Assembly: GCA_028023455.1 (NCBI GenBank) | Contig: JAQFVV010006231.1 | Location: 6,030,036-6,094,035 of the forward strand | Length of the DNA: 64,000 nt | Direction: 5' to 3' | From: Epiperipatus broadwayi | Taxonomy: Eukaryota; Onychophora; Udeonychophora; Euonychophora; Peripatidae | Shown here: piece by piece, positions 1-13,972 of the stretch | Layout: the number at the start of each line of letters is the position of its first letter | Position numbering within the stretch: position 1 is the stretch's first letter | The notes under the pieces: generated by a model | Told to the model about the DNA's origin: nothing | Database searches by the model: none | What the model saw: the letters and a program-made list of their open reading frames with translations, nothing else | Position numbers and translations under genes: made by a program

Positions 1-879
1 CAAATCACGTATTAGTACACTGCCTATTAGAATTCCCTATAAAAAAAGCTGTAAGTGAGCCATCGTCTTTATATCTATATTACAGATAGCAAAAAATATA
101 TCTAAACTTTTTCTATCACAAGTTATTATTTATTAAAACTATATGCTAAAATTAATATGGACCATATTTTTTATAAATTCCCAAGCAGTAAATCATTCCT
201 TTATATATATATATATATTTTTAAAAAATCATATTGCTAAAATATTTGTAATTTAATCAGAAAAATATTTATCATTTAAACATACATTATAAAAAAAGCA
301 TTAATCAAGTGAATGTTTGTGAATATATGCTGATTATAATTTTACATATATGAGGGTATACATTAAAAATAATGATCAAGTAATGCTCACATATTGAGCT
401 CTTCATCAGTTTGTGCATATACACACAACATCTACATATATATATATAGCTTAGATGGTTAATTACTTTAACAATTAACTTCAAATAAATGTTTTTGCAA
501 TATATGGTATAGTTTGAATATGTATACATTAGACTCATTCCAAGTCTTTTTTTTTTTCAGTAAATAATAACTGAATATTTTTTAGTGATGAGACAAGCAG
601 AAATTGCATTGTCCTAAGTCAGAATTTTTAACCAATTAAAAGATTTAGCCAGTTAATTCAGTAATAAAAGTGACTAGCTAAAAGCTAATGGTTCCTAAAC
701 TGATTCTTACCTGAAAACAGTAACAATCTTAATTCACTTTAATGAATGTAGCTAATATTCTCTGAAACATTTTTGGGATTCTGACATCATGTATCTCTCA
801 AGCAATAGATCACATATTGATTATAACAGCAATTAAAATATTCTGATTAATTCAGGAAATGGGTTATGTATGAGAGATG
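1..879. other. A+T-rich non-coding stretch
   Basis: No convincing coding region or recognised repeat. It has TA runs near 206-222 and 433-448, and a 13-base poly-T near 547. The longest open frame (77 codons, minus strand) has no recognisable domain and is low-complexity. Confidence 0.6.
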
Positions 880-936
880 ATGACCTGGCCCAACTGATGA
901 GTGTTGGTTCAACACGAAATGCATCTTGGGGGTTAT
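880..936 (+). ncRNA. Type I hammerhead ribozyme motif, complete core
   Basis: Seen by hand folding. CTGATGA is at 894-900. Stem II is GTGTTG/CAACAC (901-906 with 910-915; 6 bp, GTT loop), including the canonical G10.1-C11.1 pair. GAAA is at 916-919. Stem III is only 2 bp (A919-T924, T920-A923) closed by GC, and the cleavage triplet ATC ends at C925. Stem I has an inner helix CCCAA/TTGGG (889-893 with 926-930), a one-sided TGG bulge (886-888) and an outer helix ATGACC/GGTTAT (880-885 with 931-936). The open ends in stem I define type I. Tiny stem III is typical of hammerheads in animal Penelope-like elements and retrozymes; ATGCAT is self-complementary, so a dimeric fold is possible. No Penelope coding sequence adjoins it, so the parent element is inferred. 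Confidence 0.82.
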
Positions 937-2144
937 TTGTCTTCTATTGTATCTTTATTTGTATGAAATTATTTATGAAATAAAAAAGAATGGAGAAATA
1001 TGGAAATATCTATAAAAAAGAAATGTGTTATGCTAAAATATAGATATTATCTTAAAATTATTTAAGTTACCTACCTACTTTTTTAAAATACCTTTCTCAT
1101 TATGATAATTGGATAGAACAATTTCTAAAATAATAATTTCCAAAAAACTAGAATATAAATAAATAGATCTATTATTAAATTTGGTCATCTATATTTTTAA
1201 ATTTTTTTTATTAAATGTGAATTTGCATTAAAAAGCATGAGTGGTGTTTAAATGTAAGAAGTTTTTTATTTTAAAATAAAATTATTTATTATTGAATGAT
1301 AGTTTATTCCATAATAATGGAGAAAATATACTACTGCTGCTAGGAAATGGTCATATTATAAATTTTTTCAAAAATGTATTTAAATGATTCATCATAATTC
1401 TACCATCACTACTCCTATTCAAAGCATGGTTTCATATCATATAAATATTTTTTTTTCTTCTATTCAAATAAGCTTAAATTCTCTTTCTTCTCTCTTTCAT
1501 TTTAATTTCATTTTTTCCCTTTCTAACACAATACTGTAAATTACATTTCGTACTATCTTAATATTGTAAATATTTTTATACCTCCTATATTCCATTAATT
1601 TCAATCCTTTTTTTTTTTTTTTTTGTCATTCTTTTAGAAACCAATGTTTCTAACACTATCTAATTAGTTAATTCCTTTCTTTTCTATTATTAAATATTAA
1701 TAATCTCATGTTCTGTCTCTCTATCTCCATTACTCTTTTCACTTATTTGTCATTTTGAAATCATTTTGTGTGTAAAAATAAAATAAATTAAGTTTCTTTC
1801 TCAAATTAATTTTGGAAATATGCTTTTATTACAGAAACACAAGTAATATTAATTAATTTATTTTTCTCGATACAATGAGCTGTAGCAAAAGATAAAAAGC
1901 AATTAAAGAGAAATATAAAATAAATGGAAAATCATGAACTCGGTATCAGAGAAATATTATATCTTCTCCATTAAAGGTAGAAGCAGCAACAATTTTATTT
2001 TTGTTTTTAGAATCAGTGTGCTGACTCTTACCTTTTCACAAATATAATAATAGCTAGATATCCATTTACTGTCCAATATTAATTAACTAGATAAGTAAAC
2101 TATGGCAGCTACATGGAAAAAAAAAGGTCACAAAAAATATTCAA
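937..2144. other. A+T-rich non-coding stretch
   Basis: No gene seen. The first 60 bases after the ribozyme (to about 1000) may belong to the same retroelement, but carry no coding trace. A pyrimidine-rich block lies at about 1450-1750, including a 17-base poly-T near 1610. Confidence 0.5.
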
Positions 2145-2223
2145 GGTTCATTAATCCTGGATTTGAAACCTGAGTCATAGGCATGACAGGTGGATCTGTT
2201 AATCATTACACAATGAGCCTTTG
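2145..2223 (-). repeat. tRNA-Asp-like SINE head or tRNA pseudogene
   Basis: On the minus strand the segment carries an A-box-like stretch (TGTGTAATGATTAAC), an anticodon-arm-like CACCTGTCATGCC resembling the GTC arm of animal tRNA-Asp, and a B-box-like GGTTTCAAATCC (plus 2159-2170). The arms no longer pair well, so it is not a functional tRNA gene. A tRNA-derived SINE head is the likeliest reading; no A-rich tail was placed. Confidence 0.5.
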
Positions 2224-2462
2224 TATTAAATAAGTTGATACAAGGTCAGTTGCTAAGAAGGTTAAAGATATTTAAAAACTAAAGTGATAGGTGGGCATAT
2301 CAATGATAAAATTCCTAAAATAAATATTGTACAAAAGAGTAAAAACAAACCACAATAAATTTGTGTGTATGTGTTTATTTAAATTTCAATATCTTTCTTT
2401 AAAAAAATCTTCTGTTATAAGTATACATGTTCATAAAGTTAAAGCATTTGTGATAATATTAA

Positions 2463-2582
2463 ACCACTAAACATCACATGATCACTATCTCTTGTGCTAG
2501 CACATGTCTTCTGGCATCCAATGATTACTTTGGTTGGCACTGAGTGGCACTACTGCATGGAGAGTTTGCCTGTTTTGATAAT
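2463..2582 (+). repeat. Fragment of the hammerhead-bearing repeat family
   Basis: Matches the outer part of the repeat at 14185-14318: the block from TTCTGGCATCC to GAGTTTGCCTG is in the same orientation, while the block AAACCACTAAACATCACATG is inverted relative to that copy. The ribozyme core is absent. The flipped block suggests it is a terminal inverted repeat of the family. Confidence 0.7.
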
Positions 2583-3720
2583 TAATATTACATTCTACTA
2601 ATCCCAGATGATATGTAATTTTTGAGCAATTGTTTTAAAACAATTACTATAACAATGTATTTAGAAAATGTTTAGTTTAATGCAGATTAGACAAGTGTAA
2701 ACAAATTGAAGCTTTAATTGTGTAGAATGATTAATCTTTTCCATGGATAGATCTAACTTGGAAAAAACTTGTAAGCAATATAGACTTCAGAATAAAATAA
2801 TTGTCAAAATGATAATTCTTGGTAAGCAAGTTTTCCAGCTTTTAAAAATATATCGGAAATAACAGGAGTCATGTAAAAAAAAAATATTTAGTAGATTTCT
2901 AAATCTTTTATCGCATTATAAATACCAAGCATATTTAAGCATGGTTCTTCATTAATATCTAATGCAGTAATAATGAAGTTTTTTTTCCCATGATATCTTT
3001 ATGATATGCTGTCCCAAGCAATGAGTTTAATATTTTTTTCATACTCATTTGTTAGTTGAGATAATATCTACTTCTCATAGAACTTATTTTTTCATTTTAG
3101 CAAGCACAAACACAAAGATAGCTCTTTAATACCAAAAATTTAATCAAACAAAATTTAAAATATACGACCATGTGTCAAAAACATAATTGATGAAAATTCA
3201 AAAAATTTGATTATATGATTTAACATATTAATAAAATATATGACTTAATACACTAATAAATATGAATTATTTAGTGACCTAAATAAAACCCATTAAAAAC
3301 TTCTATCATGTATAAAGTGTTATGCACTATGATATAATATATGCACAGTATATATACATGACAAATCAGACATTTTACATTAAAGTATATAAAACAGCAT
3401 CAAAAATATATATAGTGAAAACAATTAAGTAAATCAGTTGGTTCTTTTATATCTATCTGATCACAATATAACTTCAATAAAATTATCATCTTGGCCAAGA
3501 TCTCTATCAACTGGAAAAAAATATAAATAAAAGTATTTTAATTCCAATAATCTCCCAAAAGACTTCATCAGTTTATCTATCATATACACTTAAATCTCAA
3601 AATTAAAACAATTCAGACATCTGTCTGTCCTTAAAATGAAAATTAATGTAAATAACCAGCAACTTAAAAAATGACATATTGTTTATCTCTGACAATGCTC
3701 TGCATAATCCAGAATAAAAC

Positions 3721-3884
3721 TTGAGCATTATCAAGATAGCAACATGCAAAAATAACCATTAAATAATGACATTTACAATAACAAATATTGAGCTCATCTA
3801 AAACTTGAGCATTATCAAGATAGCAACATGCAAAAATAACCATTAAATAATGACATTTACAATAACAAATATTGAGCTCATCTA
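3721..3884. repeat. Perfect tandem duplication, 84-bp unit
   Basis: Two adjacent copies (3721-3804 and 3805-3884, the second ending a few bases short) appear identical by eye. The unit is ordinary A+T-rich sequence. Identity suggests a recent duplication, or an assembly artefact. Confidence 0.9.
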
Positions 3885-3888
3885 TGAG

Positions 3889-6055
3889 AAATGAAAACTT
3901 ATCATTATTTCAATGAAAATTGAGAATTTTCATTATAATCTTCAATATTTTATATTCCACATGAATTAACATTTTTAATAGGTCTTTTTTTTAAAAAAAA
4001 ATACAAAAATCTTTTCTTTTTTGTTATATCTTTTTAAAAAAATATTAACCTTTATTAATGCCTACATTTAAAAAAAGCACACACACCCCCTAAATATATC
4101 CCATCCCTCAATAGTTTCTCTATCTCTACATCTGACTATTTTTATATACATCCTTTTCTCTACGTACATATTTTTTATCTAACTTGCCAATTCTCTTTCT
4201 AATTTTCTTAATTTTCACCATGCTATATATCTATTCTTTTATAAAAATATTACACTTGCAAGCATATGCACAAACATTTATATATGTATGTGATAACAAT
4301 TTAAATAAATGGGTTTTTAAAAATATATAATACAACTATTATGAGGAAGATTAATCTTATAAAATCATTACAATGTTGGAATAAGTTAATTTACAAGTAT
4401 AATTGTATTTTACAGGTTATAGGATTATTTTAATTTTTTTAGAAAGTAAGATTTATTTTATAAGTGCATAAAATATGTAAATAAACCAATTTAAAAGTGC
4501 TCATGGTAATATGATATATTTAATAAACTGTAAAACTACTGTTTCATTGATAATATTATTATGTTTCATTTTTTAAAAAAGAATAACTTTATTTTATGTT
4601 GATTAAGCTCTAAGTTCCAATAAGCAAATGCACTAATTCAAAAGTCCTCAGAGTAAAATGATACCATTAATAAATAGCAAAAGTACTGCTTTCACTGAAA
4701 ATATAATTATCTGGGAATATTATGATCAATAATACAATTTTCATATCAGATTAAAATTTAAAATTCATTATAAGTTAGTAGGTACTTTACTTTTTAAAAA
4801 TAATTTACCATTTCTAGCATGGAATTGTATTAAAAGTAATAATTGGGTTATTTGCTTAACTTGGTTTCAATTCTTAAAGTGTATATATATTAAATACATA
4901 TAAAAAAAGGTAAAGATTTAATTTAATTCAAAATGTTATATTTCAATTGTTTATCCTTAGTAACTAACTTTGTTTTGAATTTAAGTGTTAGTAGAATATT
5001 TCATAAAAGATTTTACCTGCTGATAACACTAAAATGACATTTAGCTTGACAGATGTCATTTTAACTAGAAATTTCACTCCTAGAAGCTATCTATAAGTGA
5101 ATAATATTTTTTTATATAAAAATTAAAATGTTAAACATTAATATAAAGGATTGTATAGGAAATAACAATTTAGCCATTTGTTAATAACTTACTGTAACAG
5201 TTTTACCAATAGACTTGCAAAAATAAAAAATTTTAGATTTTTTTAATGTTTCTAATAAAATATTAAAAATATGAAATGCTGTTAGTTATACTGTCAGTTA
5301 AAAAATTAATAAAGCTTTCAAAAATTTATCAAATATGATTAGAATAACTTTACAAATTCTATGCCCAAAAGAGATCCAATTCACTTTACATGATAATGGT
5401 TTCCTTATAGTCTGTTTTATGGCATTATACCTATTTATTAAATAATAATAATATAAAAAAGATCCCATCAACATTGTTGTGTTATAACAACTAAAATATA
5501 TGCATATAAATATTAATTTCCCATTAAATATATAATAATTATGTGAATCAGATTAGGATCTATCATTCTCTAAACTGTTGTGATTATATGATAATGTATG
5601 TAAATGATTGTTTTGTGTATGTAACAATAACATATATCAACATGCTTTTAGAGAAAATGCAACAGATTATTCATGTTATGCAAATAATGGATAGTATGTA
5701 TCTACTAAAAATTTGTATACATCATTTAGTATTCATTTAGAAAAGAATGGGTACATTTGTAATTATAGTGTGTGTAGTATAGATAAGTAAAGAACTTATT
5801 CATATTAAGATACATTTTTTTAATATAAATTATCTAAACATATTTTTTAACTTTAGAAGTGGCAATGAAAGTAATAAATAATTATCACTGAACAACAAAT
5901 AACAGACACCCATCCCCTTTATAGTTTTTAATAAATTGGCATTTTAATGGTAGGCAGTATTTTTATACTATCTCTACTTAATGGTTAGTTTTAATTTTAT
6001 CCTGTTATTCAAAGTCAATCAATCAGATGAATAAAAGTGCAGATTATTAATCCTC
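3889..6055. other. A+T-rich non-coding stretch
   Basis: No gene, TIR pair, tRNA-like element or recognisable retroelement protein was found. A pyrimidine-rich block lies around 4080-4210. The 65-codon open frame at 5543-5740 is low-complexity and unsupported. Confidence 0.5.
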
Positions 6056-6165
6056 AATCCTAGATTAGTTTCTGGATTTTATCTACAGCAATAAAGAACA
6101 CTTTGAATCCCAAGTATTCATTAATAAAAACAAAAGCCAGAAAGTCAATCTGAAAATGGGAATTA
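6056..6165. repeat. Degenerate inverted pair of hammerhead-family motifs
   Basis: 6061-6095 on the minus strand reads as GATAAAATCCAGAAACTAATC. 6127-6160 on the plus strand contains CAAAAGCCAGAAAGTCAATC. Both resemble the stem II-GAAAC-cleavage part of the better copies near 14 and 21 kb. Neither keeps a CTGATGA core. Confidence 0.4.
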
Positions 6166-7722
6166 ACAGATTTCATTACCATCTAATGATTATTAATTGC
6201 TCAAACTTATAGAAGACAGTGTTAAAATAGTACTTTTAGTAGACAGTGTTAGAATAGTGGAGAAAGGAAAAATCACTGCTGCTTATGTTATGACTTACGG
6301 AATTGAAAAACGGATATCATTATTGCATGATTACATAACATGAAAATTATTTATTGAAAATGCCTTCATTAGTTTATGATTAAAGTCACTGAAAATGCTG
6401 ATCATAATATGGTTATGCAGTTAAATAAGTTAATAAGATTGAATTTAAAATCTTAGGTTGTTTAAATTTTCAAACCTTTAACTTTAAAATTCAGGATGAG
6501 AATAAAAATTTGTCACTAAATACTCGGTGCAAATACGATCTCATGCAAAAAAAAAAAAAAAAGCAATTCACTAGGAAATAGTTATAGTAGTATGACTGCA
6601 TTCCTATTAAGACCCAATCACTTTACACATAAAATTATTTTAAGTTATCTGGATAAAAAGAGAAATGTGATCCTATATAATTACATAAGCTAAAGAGAAG
6701 GTTAAACTGTCAAATGTTTAAAGAAATAAAAATATAAGTGCAATAAAAATTTGTGATTACAAATAAAACTGTGGAATCTAATGGAATTCAAGATGAAAAT
6801 GAACAGAATTGTGATTCTATGAAAAATACATATTTTGAAATATATAAACAATACTTTGTAATAATGTGCTTTATTATATTATTTGGCCAGCATTTTGATT
6901 TTCAATAAAATGATTTTCTCAAAGAAAATACTTTTTATTTTGATATTGATAAACCCGATAAATGAAGAGAAATACTTCATAATCTAAAAAGCATAAGCTA
7001 TACCAAATGCTGCCTATAAAACTCATCATGTTTTGCTACAGACTCCCTGAAAGATTAGAGAACAAACTGCCAAATAATGTTTCTGAATTATTCAATATAT
7101 GTATAAGTTCAGTTTGTAAATGAACTTTAATGGCAAAATCTATCTACCTTTTTATGTGTGCATAAATATACTTTCATATTAAGATCTAGCAAGTACATAC
7201 ATAAAACAAAAATCCTAAATTTACAGTGTTATTGCTAAAATTTAAATAAAAAAATAAATGACAAATAGCAAAAAATAAACTTAAAAAAAAAAAAACAATT
7301 TGGTCTTTACAAAAATTAAATACTGAAACTTTAATTATTCAATGCAAATAATAATAATAATAATAATGAATTTTAATTACATTTCAAACCATAATAATAT
7401 ATTAATTATTTGTTAACATTATACAATCAATACAACAGAAACTAAATATGCAGATGTTAAAGCTAATATCACCTAAGTAAGGATACTATCCATCCATTAA
7501 AAACCTCTCCACAAGCCTAAAAGAAAAAGAAAAAAATGTATAAATATATATGTAATATATATATATACAAGTGTATACATTTGTAATACACTCATTTTCT
7601 TAAAAATAATTAATTTAAAACAAAATTGAAATAGACAACTCACTATAAATAAAAAAAATTATTTAATATATCAATCCAACTTTCATTCCTTAATGAATAA
7701 ATTTTAACACTGAAATCCGATC
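6166..7722. other. A+T-rich non-coding stretch
   Basis: Nothing recognisable beyond homopolymers (16 A at about 6547-6562), an ATA microsatellite near 7350 and TA runs near 7545-7565. Confidence 0.5.
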
Positions 7723-7730
7723 ATTTAAAG

Positions 7731-8221
7731 CAGGGGTGGGTAATTGTTTTGGTTCGGGTGCTAGAGTTTGGTAAAGGATCGCATCGGGGCCACTTTGTGG
7801 AAGCGAAGGTTAAGTGGAGGGCCGCACCTTTTTCACGACACAATAAACACACTGCTTTATTCCCTGTATTACCAAAGAAATATTTGTTTGTTCATTCTTC
7901 ATTAAACACATGACAATCATCACTGATTTTACATTTTTTCGGAGGGTTCATGGTTTCACTAAAGTTAGAAATGTATATATTTGCTAATGCAAAGACAAAA
8001 TTGAAATTAACCAGATCAACTTGAAAAGTGCTGCATATTGTATCTACATTGTGCATGTGTATTGACGTGGCCATCCTAATGGAAAATACGAGATGAATCT
8101 TTGGTTGCGCACAGGAAGGAAATCTCAGTTCAAGGCGGATTTTTCTGATTGTCTTGGAGGGCCGCATAAAAACTCTTAGTGGGCCGCACATGGCCCTCAG
8201 GCCGCTATTTGCCCACCCCTA
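7731..8221. mobile_element. Non-autonomous hAT transposon (MITE), 491 bp
   Basis: The ends are CAGGGGTGGG at 7731 and CCCACCCCTA at 8212-8221, an inverted pair with one mismatch. They are flanked by a perfect 8-bp target duplication ATTTAAAG (7723-7730 and 8222-8229). The subterminal GGGCCGCA-type motifs and an interior richer in G+C than its surroundings match the hAT/Charlie-like end structure known from many animals. No transposase is encoded; the 99-codon minus-strand frame inside has no transposase motif. Confidence 0.92.
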
Positions 8222-8229
8222 ATTTAAAG

Positions 8230-11200
8230 TATTCATTTTCTTATATGCAATACATATATATTGTGTGTATGCACATACACATAAATGTATAAAAATATAG
8301 AATAATGGATATACATATAATTTGTAATATATTTGAATATACACTCTCAAACAGATTGCTAATTCTTAAAATAACTTTCAATACAATAATACTAAAATCC
8401 ATTAATTAAAGAAATATTTCTTAAAATATTAAGAGAATTATTCAATTTATTATTTTAGATTAAAAAATTTACACATCAAAACTTTTCCTCTTTTAAAAGC
8501 TACATAAATATATTTACATATAATTATTAATATGAATATATATGCATAAATAAATATATTCCCATATTGATATTTCTCAAAATAATTTACAATACTAAAC
8601 AGAATAGCTTTAATCATAAGACTATTTAAAATACTAATATGACATTCAAAAAGTCAAATTACTTTATATTTAAATATTAACAATACTGAAATTTATAGTA
8701 TTAAGTTGCATGTATAATAGTTATATAATTCAATTAAAAATACTGTGATTTTGATAATTCATTACACAGTTAATAAAAACTTTCTAATATATGTATACAT
8801 TTTATCAAAAGTTATTTACTATACATAGCTTTAATACATCAGTTCAACAACTTTCTCTAACCCTATTTGTCTTTTATTCTATTTTTCAAAAACTCATAAC
8901 TATTCCCTTCTTTTAGACTATCAATAAACTTTTTTTCTTATTTCCCTATTTTTCTTTCTTTCTAGAAAACCTTCCAACATATCCTTTATAAATTCTCTAT
9001 TGTTAAAGATTTCCCCATTCCAATTCATCTTCAGCTTCATGTATTTCTTAATAAATAATTGTTTTCATTTACTTTCATGAACAGCTTAATATTTCTAACC
9101 ATATCCTTCTAATTTATTTTTTCCATTCTCCTCAAAATACAAAGTTCCAATGCCTTTAATATTTTCTACTTATTATTATCTACATCTTCATTCTACTTAA
9201 AACCACACTCCAAACAACATTCATCAAGCCTCTTTCTTAAAACTAAGTTTTAAGGGTTCATAAAGTATTCTTCTATCCTTATTTGCAAATATTATGTTTA
9301 TCACAACTTCCATTGGCTGAATATTTAAAAATGCTAACCTGCTCTAACAGTTTCTGATCAATTATCACTCTTAGTCTTTTATTACTTCTATTTATAACCA
9401 CTGCTTTAGGTTTAAAAGTGTTTATTTTTTATTCTAAACTTTAATAAATTTCAATAATTCTACTTAACATTTTTTACGCTCAAACTCAGTTTTTGTAATT
9501 CCTGTTATATCAACAACAAATAAATGCAATAAATGATTATATTGCCAAGCTAGACACCATCTTTATTAAAATAGGACTTGGCTAACTCTCTTCTATCAAA
9601 ATAATATTTAAAAGTTCTGATTCATATTTAAAATGGCTAATAGTCATCTCTCCTCATCTATATATTTATACCATTTTCCACATATTCAACAAAATAATCC
9701 AATTTATTCTATCAGATGCTTTTTCAAGTTCAATAAAACATTTTTCAGCAATAGTTGTCATCATTAAAAATCATACCTCTAAAGCTTCTAACCTTTCTAA
9801 ATCTAAATATCATAAACATATATATTAAAATTCACATTTAAAAAATGATTTTAATAATTCACCACTTTAAAATATATTATTTTTTAAACAATGCTAATAT
9901 ACTTATGCATTCATTCATAAAACACAATTGTAAATAATTAATTAAATTTATTTTTTTTTCATTTATTTGATTATTATATTACTTATCCCAAAGACCTATT
10001 ATATAACTGTACAATATATGCCTTAAGAAGTTCTCACAAGCTTTTAAGATTCCTTGCCTCTACTGAGTTAAAAGTATCAGATCTAACAATTTCATTACCA
10101 TCTAAGTTTCTTTTCTTTTTTAGTATTTATATTCATTCAAAATATAGACCTAAAACATATTTATTATAAATAAGTATATATTGGGATAACATATTTAATG
10201 GCACAATAAAATCTAAGTAACCAAAGTGATCCAAAAAAATATATTTGTCCAGATTGCAGGATTATTCTAATTTCCTATTATATTAACATTGAATGAATAC
10301 ATAAGTATAATTATATAGATCTAAATTGATCCTAGCTTTTGAACAGCTTTATCTTATTTTAAATTTGTAATTACTGTAATGCAAATTTACTACCAAAATC
10401 CAAATGTACATTCTAGATGCAGGAATTCTAAACCTGAATGAACAATATAGTACTATTTTATTCAAAATTTTTATAAAGTGACTATTCAATAACAAAATAC
10501 TAAACATAATATTAATATAATTTTAAAAATGTATTCCAATAATATACTTTAACAACATTTTATTAAGCTAAATAATAAATCTTACTTAAATATTTCAATA
10601 TTTATATTTAAATATTTATAGTACATAATTGTTACATCACAGCGTTATAAAATATTAGAATATCAAGCTATAAAACTATTGATCTAGATATCTCAGTTAA
10701 TAAATTTAAAACTTAAATTTTAGATTTAATGTAGTTTTGATTTAAAATAATAGCTTTAAATGACCTTAGTTGTAACTTATATTATAAATCTGTGCACTTT
10801 TAAAATAAATTTAAGTTAATCCTTCTAATATTAAACTTTTAATATAAATAGAAAATTATTACTAAATTTAATTGAAATAATAATGCTTCAGAAATTAATA
10901 TTGTATTGGTAAATCAAGTTTAGAGATTAAACAATATAAATAGAAAACTATTTTAAAGGCAATTTATAAAAAATTAAAGCAGTCGAGAGCATAGTGAATA
11001 ATTATTACATAATGCATGATCAAATGCTTATCATGTGGTAAACATTAACATCAAAATAAACATAAAATAATTAATCTGAACTATTTGCTCTAATTTGGAT
11101 CATTTTTATTAACACAATATTGCATGCGTTATTTAACAGATTTAAGAGTTCTATCATGTAAATAAAGTATTTTTAGAAATGGATTTAATGCTCATATAGG

Positions 11201-12119
11201 TTCTCAAAAAGATATTTAATATGAGTACCTAATACACAATTAATTCTTTTTTTACATAATATAATTTTTTCTGCATTTTAAAATAAATAAAAGGGCTTAA
11301 TTTAAAATATTCAACAAGATGGAAAAAAAATTAACAAATTAAATAAGAGTTTACAGAAATGACTATTGCTCAATTTATTTATATGTGAAACTTCATACGA
11401 TTTTGAATACATTTATTTCATTAACATTTAAAAAATTGTACTTGTTTTTTATTATAGTCATGTAAATATGCAGATGTACATTAGGTCATGATCTTCCAAG
11501 TTATAATAGTTTGTGATTAATACCACTGGACCTTTATAAGATTTGTTGAAAAAATGTCTGCATTGCATAGAACCAACAACAAATATGTTGCTAACAATGT
11601 AATTATACACAAAATACTATACTGTATTTGTGGTACAATTGCCATTGGCAATTTAGAATTAAAATTATTAAATTCCTGGAAAAGAAAGAATGGTATTTTA
11701 TAAATACAATCTGATTTATTTTAGACACAGTAAGTTATATTTTTTTTAGTTAAAGAAATAAAAAAAAAAGAGAATAACAAATTGTTACTTTTGATTTTTG
11801 CTAAGATAAGAATATAAATTCTTATCATAAAACAATTACTTTTACTTAAAGTTAAAATCACAGTATTCTTTCGTCATCCATCGAAGGGGAGAAAAGATGA
11901 CTTTGGAAACAAAAAATACATTAAATTTGTCAAAATTAAAAAGATGTAAACAGGATGTGTGCAGCAGACCAAAATCAGCAATGGAGTACAAAAAGCAAAC
12001 ACATCAGAAAGCACATGTCTTATGTCTTAGATCTTTTGACTTCATCTTCTTTTGCCTAATGTTATATGTGACCTCTAAAAACAGTTTGCTATAAACTGAT
12101 TTTGTTCTTTTTGAGGGAA
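8230..12119. other. A+T-rich non-coding stretch
   Basis: About 3.9 kb with no coding region, terminal repeat pair or tRNA-like element that I can support. Local pyrimidine-rich blocks occur (around 8850-9250). The 65-codon frame starting at 11897 has no recognisable domain. Confidence 0.5.
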
Positions 12120-12450
12120 TATAAAATGTGCCAATCTATTCTCACCGACAGATTGAACCCTTGTAATGTATGAGAAGAGTTCATATGCCGAAGCTTTCTT
12201 CCTTCCTGGAGTCGTAAAAATGCTGTGACGCCCCTTGCCTACATGAATTTTGAATCCTGTTACCTACAAGCTATAATATCATACAATGGATCCCACTCAG
12301 GACAAACAAAACCATGCATGGTAAACCACACAGTGCTACAAATAAACAATTGAAACTTAGCGGCAAACAACTTTCTTTCATGTACTAGAAATGATCACCT
12401 TCATGAACTATAAATACTATCAAATGCTGTGTTGAATCAGATTACTGAAG
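12120..12450. other. Block richer in G+C, possible unclassified repeat
   Basis: Clearly more complex than its surroundings, for example GTGACGCCCCTTGCC near 12226. On the minus strand GGGTTCAATCTG (about 12146-12160) looks like a weak B-box, so a decayed SINE is possible. No tail, target duplication or second copy was found here. Confidence 0.3.
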
Positions 12451-13808
12451 ATCTGAATCCTAAGAACATTAACTTTTGTTGATACTCATTTAAATTTGAT
12501 CTTATATTTTATACTTTTATTAGTATTAGAAATATTTATTATAGTTATGAATTAATAAACCATATGAATATAATTTACTTTGTTGTCTATTTAAATTTAT
12601 TATTATTTTGTGGATTCCTGTATAGAATCCTGCCACCTGATAAACAAATTAAAAACTGGTTCTTTCTCCAACCATTAGTAAAATTATTGTGTGGCCAGGA
12701 AAAATAAGTACTTTTGCAAAAGTTCCTGACATATTCTAATAAATGAATTATCAGAGCAGATTTAATTTGGTCACTGAATATATTGTCATTTAAAGCGTAT
12801 AAACCTGAAGATACTGATAAATGGTACAATACATATTTAGTAATATGGTATATATATATACCAATAGTTATAATACTCTGATGTTTTTTTTATTATGTTA
12901 TTTTTTAAAGATTTTTTTTTTACTGCAAAAAAATAAATTATATTATGTGATTGTTTTATATTAATTATATTTCATTTAATCCAATCATGCATTTTGTTTC
13001 CTCCATGGTTTTACCTCGAAAATCTTTGTATATTATTTGTTATAATAAATTCTTGTATCTTGTATTTAAAAACATGCAGTGGCAAATAAATAGCATCATA
13101 AATCAAATTGAAACATAAATGAAGAAAATAAGTGAACTTCCTTTATTAAATTTAAAGACCTATTATTATTATATGTACTGGATTATTGAAATGTAATTGC
13201 AATTTAATTAGTTATTTGCAATGTTTTGGCATCTAATATATGTATACAAATTGCCTTGTCTCATATACTATATATTTGTCTACTCATATATAAGGATCAA
13301 ATCAAACTATGATGGCCTGCTGGATATGTGACCCATTGTAAGTCAGCATACAGCTGTATATGGATTTTAATGACATAGTTTTAAATATAAAAATCAAAAA
13401 TAAATTGTTAAATAGATGGCAAACAATGGTAAACTATTAGAAATAATAAACTTATTAGTATATAATATAGTAATTTAAACTATTAGAAATAATTGTTATA
13501 GCTTAAAATATAGTACATATGGACTATATATCAAAACTTGTCTACATATATATTGTAACAGTAAATTGTTTACAGGCAGAGATAAGGCCTGTATCTCCAG
13601 CTAGTTAACTAACTCAGCAATGATAACTATGATGGGAAGTACTGAAGGAAAAACAAACACTGATACAATAAAAATGTTAAGGAAAATTTTATTGCATCCA
13701 AATCACATTAAATCTAATTATATATTTAATATGCTCATAATGTTTGAATTGGAGCTTAGTGAAAATAATGATCAAGTAAAATTATATAAATATATACAAG
13801 ATATATTT
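12451..13808. other. A+T-rich non-coding stretch
   Basis: No gene found. The minus-strand frame at 12587-12829 (80 codons) and the plus frame at 13620-13811 (63 codons) lack any recognisable domain and probably arise by chance. Confidence 0.5.
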
Positions 13809-13913
13809 TAAAACAGGCAAAACTCTTCATGCAGTAGTGCCACTCAGGGCCAATTAGAATAATCAATGGATGCCAGAAGGCTTGTGCATAAACTCCCTAT
13901 CTAGTGCCTACTC

Positions 13914-13972
13914 ATCTAATATTCCCAGACTAGTTTCTGGCTTGTGGCTTTCGTCAGTGAGCAGCTTTGGAT
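13914..13972 (-). ncRNA. Hammerhead-like motif, near-complete (left arm)
   Basis: On the minus strand: outer stem I ATCCAA with TTAGAT (one mismatch), mostly paired inner stem I, CTGACGA core (position 7 is C, usually tolerated), stem II with one A-C mismatch, GAAAC, a 2-bp stem III and the cleavage triplet GTC. Positions 10.1 and 11.1 are A and A instead of the usual G-C pair. Confidence 0.6.

Noticed and set aside
7892-8191. 99-codon minus-strand open frame
   Set aside because: Lies wholly inside the hAT MITE and shows no transposase or other domain; incidental frame in a non-autonomous element.
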